Source: Kiritimatiellia bacterium
Lineage (GTDB): Bacteria > Verrucomicrobiota > Kiritimatiellia > RFP12 > DVOR01
DNA length: 12,118 bases
Reading direction: 5' to 3'
Assembly (NCBI GenBank): GCA_900771325.1
Contig: CAAGNN010000161.1
Coordinates: 1 to 12,118 of the forward strand
Part shown: positions 1-6,127 of the stretch, one piece after another
How the letters are laid out: the number at the start of each line of letters is the position of its first letter
Position numbering within the stretch: the first letter of the stretch is position 1
Program-made: the position numbers and the translations under genes
Notes under the pieces: model-generated
Database searches by the model: none
What the model saw: only the letters and a program-made list of their open reading frames with translations
Told to the model about the DNA's origin: nothing

Positions 1-3
1 CGG

Positions 4-25
4 GTGGCCTGGCGAAGCAGGCCAC
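4..25. other. Perfect 8-bp inverted repeat (hairpin)
   Basis: An 8-bp stem (4-11, GTGGCCTG) pairs perfectly with 18-25 (CAGGCCAC) around a 6-nt loop, GCGAAG. No T-run follows on the + strand, so it is not a standard intrinsic terminator. It sits directly before GCTAACC at 27-33, a unit of the 7-nt repeat family that fills the rest of this intergenic stretch. It is therefore probably another hairpin module of that composite repeat rather than the end of an upstream gene. The window starts too close by to decide. Confidence 0.55.
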
Positions 26-26
26 G

Positions 27-175
27 GCTAACCCTTTCACGCGCCGGAGGCGCACCTCACGGCGGCGCAGCCGCCCCCTCACGCGAGCGCAGCGAGCACC
101 TCACGGCCCGCAGGGCCACCTCTCACCGTTCACCTCTCACCGTTCACCTCTCACCTCTCACCGAGCGCAGCGAGC
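27..175 (+). repeat. Composite intergenic repeat: hairpin modules joined by 7-nt units, left copy
   Basis: Four compact modules lie in a row: 41-53 (stem GCGCC, loop GGA), 61-75 (stem GGCGGC, loop GCA), 83-97 (mirror-symmetric GCGAGCGCAGCGAGC, not a hairpin) and 105-117 (stem GGCCC, loop GCA). The linkers at 55-61, 77-83 and 99-105 all read CCTCACG. An array of six 7-nt units follows at 121-162, mostly TCTCACC with GTTCACC at two places. The mirror motif GAGCGCAGCGAG at 163-174 closes the block. All linkers and array units fit NCTNWCN or differ from it at one base. The same modules recur in the same order, reverse complemented, at 11881-12015. I see no coding function; a 78-codon reading frame over it is low-complexity. 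Confidence 0.85.
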
Positions 176-187
176 TCCCAGTTCGTT

Positions 188-216
188 TTGCGCTTTGGAG
201 CGAAGTGTGCTATGCT
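188..216 (+). promoter_or_regulatory. Sigma-70-type promoter of purA
   Basis: TTGCGC (188-193, -35) and TATGCT (211-216, -10) are separated by exactly 17 nt. Transcription would start near 223, leaving a leader of about 50 nt before the purA start at 272. The promoter lies just downstream of the repeat block that ends at 175, so the repeat itself would not be in the purA transcript. The match is good but based on sequence alone. Confidence 0.65.
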
Positions 217-271
217 TTGTCCACGTTTGCGTTGCGTTAGACGCAAGAGAGGTTCATTCAAGGATACGATT

Positions 272-1549
272 ATGCCGAATACCGTGTTGATTGGCTCCCA
301 GTGGGGCGATGAGGGTAAAGGGAAGATTATCGATGTGCTGACGGCGCAGGCGGATGTGATTGTGCGCTATCAGGGCGGCTCGAATGCCGGGCATACGGTG
401 ATTGCCGAGGGCGAGAAGCGGGTCCTGCGCCTGGTGCCGTCGGGGATCTTGCACGCGGGGAAGGTGTGCGTGATTGGCAATGGCGTAGTGATGAATCCGC
501 TGGATTTGATTGACGAGATTGAGATGCTGCGTAAGACGGGCATCGAGTGCAAGGGGCGGCTCTTCATCTCCACGCGCACGCAGATGGTGATGCTCTATCA
601 CCGTGCGCTGGACAAGGCCGACGAGGCGGCCCGCCCGGTTGGCAAGAAGATTGGCACCACGGGGCGCGGGATTGGCCCGGCCTATGCGGCCAAGGTCTCG
701 CGCACTGGCTTGCGTTGCGGCGATATGCTCACGCCCGAGTTCCTGGATCTGGTCCGCGAGCAGGTGGCCGAGACGAATGTGAAGCTGGCCTACCTGAAGG
801 CCGAGCCGCTGGACGCCGACGAGATGGTCGAAACCTACCGCGTGGCGGCCGAGCGCTTGAAGCCCTATATCGTCGACACCATTCCGCTCATCCACCAGGC
901 CGACCGCGCCGGGAAGTCCATCCTCCTGGAGGGCGCGCAGGGGACGATGCTGGATATTGACTTTGGCACCTACCCCTTCGTCACCTCCTCGAACCCGACC
1001 TCGGGCGGGGCGTGCATTGGCTCGGGGTTGAGTCCGCGCCGGATTGACCGGGTGGTGGGCGTTATCAAGGCCTATACCACGCGCGTGGGCGAAGGGCCCT
1101 TCCCGACCGAGGACTTTGGCGAGGTGGGCAAGCTGCTCGCCGAGCGCGGCCACGAGTTTGGCGCCGTGACGGGGCGTCCGCGGCGTTGCGGCTGGTTCGA
1201 TGCCGTGGTGGCGCGCTACGCGCAGATGGTCAATGGCGTGGACTTCTGGGCGCTGACCAAGCTCGATGTGATGGACACCTTGCCCGAGATTAAGATCTGC
1301 GTGGCCTACGAGCTCGACGGCAAGCGGATTGAGGATATGCCTGCTTCGGCAGCCGAGTTGGCCCGCTGCAAGCCGATCTACGAGACGATGCCCGGCTGGA
1401 TGGAGGAGACCTCCCACATCACCGAGATGGGCCAGCTGCCACTTAAGGCCAAGGCCTATGTCGAGCGCCTCATCGAGCTCTCCGGCGGGCGCTTGGGCAT
1501 CCTCTCGATTGGCCCGGCCCGCGAGTCGACCTTGCGCGTGGGCATTTAA
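272..1549 (+). CDS. purA: Adenylosuccinate synthase (adenylosuccinate synthetase)
   Basis: This cytoplasmic enzyme joins IMP and aspartate using GTP to make adenylosuccinate, the first step committed to AMP. The 425-residue length is normal for the family. Visible signatures are the GDEGKGK phosphate loop at residues 12-18 (catalytic D13), the NAGHT segment with H41, TTGRGIGP, the TRVGEGPFPTE stretch, TGRPRRCGWFD and the guanine-recognition motif TKLD. The reading frame is open from 188, but the ATG at 272 fits the family N-terminus (MPNTVLIGSQWGDEGKG) and has AGGA seven nt upstream. The extended start at 188 would overlap the -35 box. The stop TAA at 1547-1549 is followed at 1552 by the first 7-nt repeat unit. 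Only 14 of the first 60 codons end in C, far fewer than in genes downstream. Identity is essentially certain. Confidence 0.98.
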   Translation: MPNTVLIGSQWGDEGKGKIIDVLTAQADVIVRYQGGSNAGHTVIAEGEKRVLRLVPSGILHAGKVCVIGNGVVMNPLDLIDEIEMLRKTGIECKGRLFISTRTQMVMLYHRALDKADEAARPVGKKIGTTGRGIGPAYAAKVSRTGLRCGDMLTPEFLDLVREQVAETNVKLAYLKAEPLDADEMVETYRVAAERLKPYIVDTIPLIHQADRAGKSILLEGAQGTMLDIDFGTYPFVTSSNPTSGGACIGSGLSPRRIDRVVGVIKAYTTRVGEGPFPTEDFGEVGKLLAERGHEFGAVTGRPRRCGWFDAVVARYAQMVNGVDFWALTKLDVMDTLPEIKICVAYELDGKRIEDMPASAAELARCKPIYETMPGWMEETSHITEMGQLPLKAKAYVERLIELSGGRLGILSIGPARESTLRVGI

Positions 1550-1551
1550 GC

Positions 1552-1705
1552 GGACAGCAGACAGCGGACAGCGGACAGCCGCTCGCGCGATGGAGTGACA
1601 GATAGTCTAATGTGCGTGCTTTTCACGGCTCAGACGGGTAGTTCATCTCAAGCGCCAGCGCTGTCAGCTGACCGCTGACGGCTGTCGGCTACCGAGCGTA
1701 GCGAG
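1552..1705. repeat. Intergenic 7-nt repeat element A (purA/uppS)
   Basis: The left arm has four 7-nt units at 1552-1579 (GGACAGC, AGACAGC, GGACAGC, GGACAGC), which are NCTNWCN read on the - strand. The right arm has five forward units at 1660-1694 (GCTGTCA, GCTGACC, GCTGACG, GCTGTCG, GCTACCG). Four units of each arm match as an inverted repeat at 23 of 28 positions. The enclosed core (1580-1659) carries, on the - strand, three boxes shared with elements at 2406-2572 or 10900-11020: CTGGCGCTTGAGATGAA (1658-1642), AGACTAT (1608-1602) and TCCATCGCG (1594-1586). The mirror motif GAGCGTAGCGAG follows the right arm at 1694-1705 and runs into the uppS ribosome binding site. No reading frame or RNA gene is recognised inside. 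Confidence 0.85.
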
Positions 1706-1708
1706 GAG
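1704..1708 (+). promoter_or_regulatory. uppS ribosome binding site inside a repeat motif
   Basis: AGGAG at 1704-1708 (or GAGG at 1703-1706) lies 3-5 nt before the uppS ATG. It overlaps the 3' end of the mirror motif GAGCGTAGCGAG (1694-1705). An in-frame TGA at 1676-1678 and the lack of any ATG, GTG or TTG codon after it fix the uppS start at 1712, so this repeat-derived sequence is the only visible ribosome binding site. Confidence 0.6.
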
Positions 1709-1711
1709 CGT

Positions 1712-2425
1712 ATGGAGCATATCGCCTTTATTATGGATGGCAATGGCCGGTGGGCCAAGGCGCGCGGGTTGCCGCGGACCGAGGGTCACCGCGCCGGAGC
1801 CGAAACGGTCCGCCGCGTGCTGCGCTACTGCCGCGATGCCGGCATTCGCTACCTGACGCTCTACGCCTTCTCGGTCGAGAACTGGAAGCGGCCAAAGGAG
1901 GAGGTCGAGACGCTGATGCACCTCTTGGTGGCCTACCTCACCAGCGAGGAGAAGACCTTCCACGAGAACCAGGTGCGCATCCGCTATATGGGGCGCAAAA
2001 GCGACCTGCCGACGGAGGTGCGCGAAGCGTTGGACCGCGTCGAGACCGCCACGGCTGCTTACGAGCGGCAGCTCATCCTCTGCCTGAGTTATGGCGGGCG
2101 CACGGAGATCGCCCACGCCGCTCAGGCAATCGCCCGCCAGGTGGCTCGCGGCGAGTTGGACCCGGAGGCGATTACCGAGGAGACCATCGCCCGCAACCTC
2201 TACTTGCCCGATGTGCCCGACCCTGACCTCATCGTCCGCACAAGCGGCGAGATGCGCCTGAGCAACTTCCTCCTCTGGCAAGCCTCCTACGCCGAGCTCT
2301 ACGTGACGCCCGTTCTCTGGCCGGACTTTGGCGAAGCCGACTTCCAGGCTGCCCTAGCCTCCTTTGCCTCCCGCGAGCGCCGCTATGGCGCGCTGAGCGC
2401 TAACGCGCCAGCGACTAGCTGTTAG
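1712..2425 (+). CDS. uppS: Isoprenyl transferase (undecaprenyl diphosphate synthase family)
   Basis: The enzyme condenses isopentenyl diphosphate units onto farnesyl diphosphate in cis to build the C55 lipid carrier for peptidoglycan and surface polysaccharides. The 237 residues contain all main family motifs: MDGNGRWA at residues 8-15 with the catalytic Asp 9, HRAG (26-29), the YAFSVENWKRP substrate segment (51-61), LSYGGR (125-130), RTSGEMRLSNFL (176-187) and the conserved Glu 195 near WPDF. The N-terminus is minimal, starting seven residues before the catalytic Asp, and an upstream in-frame stop fixes this start. The C-terminus carries an unusual tail of about 11 residues after RERRYG, encoded by the beginning of the next repeat element, whose TAG units supply the stop codon. 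Whether the chain product is C55 cannot be read from sequence. Confidence 0.96.
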   Translation: MEHIAFIMDGNGRWAKARGLPRTEGHRAGAETVRRVLRYCRDAGIRYLTLYAFSVENWKRPKEEVETLMHLLVAYLTSEEKTFHENQVRIRYMGRKSDLPTEVREALDRVETATAAYERQLILCLSYGGRTEIAHAAQAIARQVARGELDPEAITEETIARNLYLPDVPDPDLIVRTSGEMRLSNFLLWQASYAELYVTPVLWPDFGEADFQAALASFASRERRYGALSANAPATSC

Positions 2426-2572
2426 CAGTTAGCTGGTAGCGCGCACTTCGTGCGACGGAGAAAAGAAGCGTTCGAGAAGGTGGCTTCACCTCCTCAGACT
2501 ATGTTTTTCCGTCGCGGAACGCGCGCTAACCGCTAGCCGCTAACGGCTAACCGCTGGCTCGCTCCGCGAGCC
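2406..2572. repeat. Intergenic 7-nt repeat element B (uppS/TonB receptor), long hairpin
   Basis: The left arm is five 7-nt units at 2406-2440 (CGCCAGC, GACTAGC, TGTTAGC, AGTTAGC, TGGTAGC). The right arm is five units at 2525-2559 (GCTAACC, GCTAGCC, GCTAACG, GCTAACC, GCTGGCT). Segments 2418-2444 and 2521-2547 can pair at 22 of 27 positions plus two G-T pairs, and GCGACGGA at 2452-2459 opposite 2508-2515 extends the stem inward. The core (2441-2524) holds a small hairpin (AGGTG 2478-2482 with CACCT 2487-2491), AGACTAT at 2496-2502 and TCCGTCGCGG at 2508-2517, both boxes shared with other elements. A perfect 7-bp hairpin with loop TCC (2556-2572) closes the right side. The uppS stop lies in the left arm. 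It may act as an mRNA end structure, but no standard T-run terminator is present. Confidence 0.85.
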
Positions 2573-2579
2573 TAGGCTG

Positions 2580-2609
2580 TTGCAGGGCACGGGGGAATGT
2601 GATTAAATA
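2580..2609 (+). promoter_or_regulatory. Possible promoter of the TonB receptor gene
   Basis: TTGCAG (2580-2585) and TAAATA (2604-2609) are 18 nt apart; using TTAAAT (2603-2608) gives 17 nt. They lie just right of repeat element B. The -10 box ends only 8 nt before the ATG at 2618, so the transcript would start at or next to the start codon and the GGGAG at 2610-2614 would be lost or at the very 5' end. Either the mRNA is nearly leaderless or the true promoter is elsewhere. I see no convincing Fur-type operator. Confidence 0.35.
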
Positions 2610-2617
2610 GGGAGTAT

Positions 2618-4699
2618 ATGAAGAAGACAGTGATGAGCGTCTGCGTGGCGGCGTTGAGTGCCACGGTGATGGCGGCGGAGGCTCCCAGCGTAGCGGATGA
2701 GCCGGTCACGGGAGAAACCGTGACCGTGACGGCTGCGCCCTTGCCCAAGTTCCGCGTTGAGGAGAACGAGGCGGGGACCTTGGTGCCCCTGCCCCCGGAG
2801 AAGGTCCCCTTCGTGGTCGACACCCTGACCGAGGACTTTATCCGCGAACGCAATGCCACCGACCTCGATCAGCTCATCAGCCTGCAGCCGGGCATCTACC
2901 AAGGCGGCAAGACGGTGATGGCCCGCAACGCCGGCACCTACACCATCCGCGGCTACGGCGGCTGCGAGGTCTACTTTGGCGGCGTGCCGATGGTCGGCGG
3001 GATTGCCACCTTTCTGGATCCCTCACTCCTCGAGCGCATCGACATCGTTAAGGGCCCAGTGGGTGGAGCCTACGGCGGGCAGGCGAACAACGCGCTCTCG
3101 CCCACCGGCGGCATTGGCGGAGCCATCTTGCTGACCCCTAAGCGGGCGACCTTTGCCGAGGACTTCTATGACTTCCAAATCAAGGGCTCCTACTCGCGCG
3201 CCTCGGGCTCGCGGTTGAAGTTCACGGCCGATATCAACAAGGTCTTGCCGGGCGAGGACTTTGCCGTGCGCGTGCCGGTGGCCTATGAGTGGCGCGAGCC
3301 GGGGTGGGCGCCGTCGAACGCGAGCCACGGGCGGATGACCTCTGTGGCGCCGAGCTTGGCCTTTCGCCTGGCAGACCGCCTGACCTTGGGGCTGGACCTC
3401 TTCTACCAGTACAATAACCAGCCCGCCTACCAGGGCATCCGCACGCTCTACGGCAAGCCCGTCGTAACCGGGTGGGATGACACCTACACCGAAACGGGCG
3501 ACCGAATGCGCTTCCAGACCCACGGCGGCACGGTCCGCCTGGAAGGCAAGGTCAACGACAGCTTCACCCTGCGCACCACCGCCTCCTTCTTCCAGACGGA
3601 GATCCGCTGGCACTACCGCGGTCCGGCCTCGAGCGCCACCTTCAACCCCGCCAACCCCGCCACCTGGTATGAGCCCTCGGCCGGCGACCGCCTGACGCGC
3701 AACTATTACGCCGCGCAGGAGGGCATCGTTGAGTTCGAGACCTTTGGCGTGGAGCACACCTTCCTCGCCAGCTTCAGTGCCACGCGCAAGGAGGAGCAGG
3801 GATGGAGCTGGTTCGGTCGCCAACCGATGAGATGGACCGACACAGCGCAGAGCAAGATCGGCCTTACCATGCAGGATGTGATGGCATGGAAGGGCCTCTC
3901 GTTCCTGGCCGGGCTGCGGAGCGATTGGCACGACAGCGTCAACCACGCGCACGCCTGGTCCTACTCGCCGCGCGTGGGGCTCTCCTACGACATTGCCGAG
4001 GCCGGCGTGGCCATCCTCTTCGCCAATGTCTCGCTCACCGAGAGCCCCAACTTCAACTACCGCAAGTATGTCGATGGACAGACCGATGCCGGAGGCTATC
4101 TTGATTCTTCCTGGCGGGCCGTGCAGAAGGAGGTCGGCCTGCGCGTCAATCCCGTTGACCAGCTGTGGTTGACGGCGACAGCCTTCCGCATCGACCAGAG
4201 CAACGCGCCGGTCCTGATGACCAACGGCTTGGGCGACGATTACTACGCCGATGAGGGCAAGACCTACTCGCGCGGTGTCGAGTTCTCCGCCTCGGGGAAT
4301 ATCACCGAGCGCTGGTCGCTCTACGCCGCCTACACCTACATCGATTACTACGACAAGGGCGGCGCGGGCCGCTTCGACCGCTTCCCGCCCCACGCCATCT
4401 CCCTCTGGTCAAGCTACAAGCTCCCGTGGCTCTACGACGCGGTCTGGGGCATTGGTGGCCGTTGGCGCGACGATTGGGAGATGACCGTTCAGGGAAAACG
4501 CGTGGCTCGCCAGTATAATGAAGTCAAAGACCTCCTCACCATCGATACCTCGCTCGACTTCCCCCTGGGCGAAAACTTCACCCTCGGTCTGGCCCTGCGC
4601 AATCTCTTCGATACGCGCGGGGTGGAATCGGCCCGCAACCTCCAAGCCTTCGCCAACGACGGGCGCACCTTCGAGCTCTCGTTGCGCTGGCGCTTCTAA
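2618..4699 (+). CDS. TonB-dependent outer-membrane receptor (siderophore-receptor-like)
   Basis: The 693-residue protein has the full layout of a TonB-dependent transporter, which imports scarce substrates such as iron chelates or cobalamin using energy passed on by TonB. Residues 1-20 form a signal peptide (MKKTVMSVCV start, cleavage likely after VMA). A TonB-box-like ETVTVTA follows at 33-39. The plug domain spans about 60-176, with RGYGG (111-115) and ERIDIVKGP (139-147), typical of siderophore receptors. The rest is a beta-barrel rich in aromatic, alternating strands, ending with the classic C-terminal Phe (LSLRWRF). Substrate cannot be assigned: no riboswitch, Fur box or uptake gene is adjacent. 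It is the first gene of a rightward run, 24 nt before the FHA gene. C-ending codons are rare at its start (17 of the first 60) and dominant at its end. Confidence 0.93.
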   Translation: MKKTVMSVCVAALSATVMAAEAPSVADEPVTGETVTVTAAPLPKFRVEENEAGTLVPLPPEKVPFVVDTLTEDFIRERNATDLDQLISLQPGIYQGGKTVMARNAGTYTIRGYGGCEVYFGGVPMVGGIATFLDPSLLERIDIVKGPVGGAYGGQANNALSPTGGIGGAILLTPKRATFAEDFYDFQIKGSYSRASGSRLKFTADINKVLPGEDFAVRVPVAYEWREPGWAPSNASHGRMTSVAPSLAFRLADRLTLGLDLFYQYNNQPAYQGIRTLYGKPVVTGWDDTYTETGDRMRFQTHGGTVRLEGKVNDSFTLRTTASFFQTEIRWHYRGPASSATFNPANPATWYEPSAGDRLTRNYYAAQEGIVEFETFGVEHTFLASFSATRKEEQGWSWFGRQPMRWTDTAQSKIGLTMQDVMAWKGLSFLAGLRSDWHDSVNHAHAWSYSPRVGLSYDIAEAGVAILFANVSLTESPNFNYRKYVDGQTDAGGYLDSSWRAVQKEVGLRVNPVDQLWLTATAFRIDQSNAPVLMTNGLGDDYYADEGKTYSRGVEFSASGNITERWSLYAAYTYIDYYDKGGAGRFDRFPPHAISLWSSYKLPWLYDAVWGIGGRWRDDWEMTVQGKRVARQYNEVKDLLTIDTSLDFPLGENFTLGLALRNLFDTRGVESARNLQAFANDGRTFELSLRWRF

Positions 4700-4723
4700 C
4701 CGCTCACACAACAGGATAAGACG

Positions 4724-6127
4724 ATGGCCACACTCACTTTGCGCGTGCTCAACGGCCCGGAACAGGGCTCCTCCTTCACCGTGCCGCCCGGCGGGGCAAC
4801 CCTGGGGCGCACGCGCGTGGCGGATATTCGCCTGAGCGATGGTCTCCTCTCGCGCCTGCACTGCCGCTTCGATTTCGCCCCGGAGCCGACGGTGCAGGAC
4901 CTGGGCTCCTCCAATGGCACGCTCCTCAACGGCACTGCCCTGGGCCCCGAGCCCGAGGTGCTTAAGTCGGGCGACCTGCTGACGGTGGGCGACACTATCT
5001 TGCGCGTGGAGGTGCAGGGCGAAGTCGCCCCCGTCGAAGCGCCCAAGACCGTGGCCCTCTCGCCCCAGGAACTAGCCCGCGCGGCCGAAGCCCTGGTGGC
5101 CCAGGTCGCCCCACCCCAGCCCGTCCCGGAAGCGCCCGCCGCCCCTGAGGCCGTGGACCTGGGGCTGGCACCGAAGCCGGAAGTGCCGGAGCAAACCAAG
5201 CGCAAGCCCCTGCAAGCACTTATCCTGGCGTTGGTGGCGCTCCTGGTGTTGGTGGTTGGCGCGGGCATTGCCTTGACCTTCGGCCAATCCCCGAAGCCCA
5301 CCGCGCGCCCCAAGGCCCTGCCCTCGGCCGAGAGCCTACCCTTGGAGTTCCAGTACGAGCGGCTGGAGATCAACGAGCGGACGCTCTATCGCAGCCGCAT
5401 CACCTACACGCACGACGGCACCCTGGCCGTCGACAGCGTGGATCTCGGCGAGCAAGACCGCAAGTTCTCGACCAAGAAGGTCTTGAACGACCAGGCGAAG
5501 GCCGCCCTCCGGCGCGAGATCCTGGAATCGAACTACACCGCCATCCCCGAGCTCTTCCCCGAACAGGGGGCGAACCCCCAGGCCCTCCATCGTCAGCAGC
5601 TGACCATCGTCTTGGGCACGACCATCTGGAAGCGAACCGCCGAAAATGCGACCAACGACACCTTCGCGCGCCTGGCCAACCGGCTGGAGACCTTCGCGCG
5701 CAACGAGCTGGGCATCTGGGCGGCGGAGCTCTCGGTCGAAGAACTCACCGAGAAGGGCGAAGAGCAACTCCGCCTGGCGCTGCGCTACTGGGACCAGCGC
5801 GACCTCGATGACGAGAAGCTCTACCTCTCCCTCGCCGCCTACAAGCTCGGCTGCTCCTACCTCGAAACCCTCAACCCCAAGCCCGACTTCGCCCGGGAAC
5901 TAAACCAGGGCCGTCAAGCCGCCGAAGCCCTCCTGACCGAGCGCTACGAGGCGGTCATCTTCACCATCGACCAGGCCCTTAACACCCAGCGTTATGCCGA
6001 CGCTGCCACCGCCCTGCGCAAGATCCTGCGGATGATCCCCGACCGCGAGGACGAGCGCAACCGTCAGGCCACCGACAAACTCCTGCAAATCGAGAACCGC
6101 TACCTGAAGAAAGGAGCCCGCCAATGA
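4724..6127 (+). CDS. FHA-domain protein with one membrane segment and a large extracytoplasmic domain
   Basis: The N-terminal FHA domain (about residues 1-98) shows the phosphothreonine-binding residues: GR at 28-29, S43 and H46 in SRLH, and N64 in GSSNGT. FHA domains bind phosphothreonine peptides, usually in Ser/Thr-kinase signalling. A Pro/Ala-rich linker (about 101-158) leads to one hydrophobic segment at 163-186 flanked by KRK on the left, predicting a cytoplasmic FHA domain. The remaining 280 residues are outside the membrane; their last part (about 340-460) is helical, charged and TPR-like (LRYWDQRD, AAYKLGCSYLE). I do not recognise the middle part (205-330). The stop overlaps the next gene's start by 4 nt (ATGA), so the two are translationally coupled and probably work together. 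A likely ribosome binding site, AGGAT, lies at 4713-4717. No kinase or phosphatase gene is in the window. Confidence 0.88.
   Translation: MATLTLRVLNGPEQGSSFTVPPGGATLGRTRVADIRLSDGLLSRLHCRFDFAPEPTVQDLGSSNGTLLNGTALGPEPEVLKSGDLLTVGDTILRVEVQGEVAPVEAPKTVALSPQELARAAEALVAQVAPPQPVPEAPAAPEAVDLGLAPKPEVPEQTKRKPLQALILALVALLVLVVGAGIALTFGQSPKPTARPKALPSAESLPLEFQYERLEINERTLYRSRITYTHDGTLAVDSVDLGEQDRKFSTKKVLNDQAKAALRREILESNYTAIPELFPEQGANPQALHRQQLTIVLGTTIWKRTAENATNDTFARLANRLETFARNELGIWAAELSVEELTEKGEEQLRLALRYWDQRDLDDEKLYLSLAAYKLGCSYLETLNPKPDFARELNQGRQAAEALLTERYEAVIFTIDQALNTQRYADAATALRKILRMIPDREDERNRQATDKLLQIENRYLKKGARQ

Noticed and set aside
121..162. CRISPR array
   Set aside because: Units are 7 nt with no spacers, and no cas gene is present; the same applies to the 22-bp repeat at 12069.
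4..240. Possible small gene of 78 codons at the left end
   Set aside because: It is translated from hairpin modules and 7-nt repeats; no ribosome binding site or sensible protein.
188..271. Upstream extension of purA to a TTG at 188
   Set aside because: The TTG is part of the -35 box, the added residues do not match the family, and the ATG at 272 gives the standard N-terminus.
2406..2572. Integron attC site, suggested by GTTAGC and GCTAAC in inverted positions
   Set aside because: The 7-nt ends do not fit the RYYYAAC/GTTRRRY rule, units are multiplied in a regular array, and no integrase or cassette context is seen.
2406..2620. Riboswitch or Fur operator controlling the TonB receptor gene
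   Set aside because: No cobalamin-box signature and no credible 19-bp Fur inverted repeat; the region is fully taken by the repeat element and a possible promoter.
3023..4393. Long - strand reading frame (456 codons) opposite the TonB receptor gene, and similar ones at 254-1417, 6100-7470 and 8022-9368
   Set aside because: They lie opposite confidently identified genes and have low-complexity, Gly/Arg/Ala-rich translations without motifs; they are expected in GC-rich DNA with C-ending codons.
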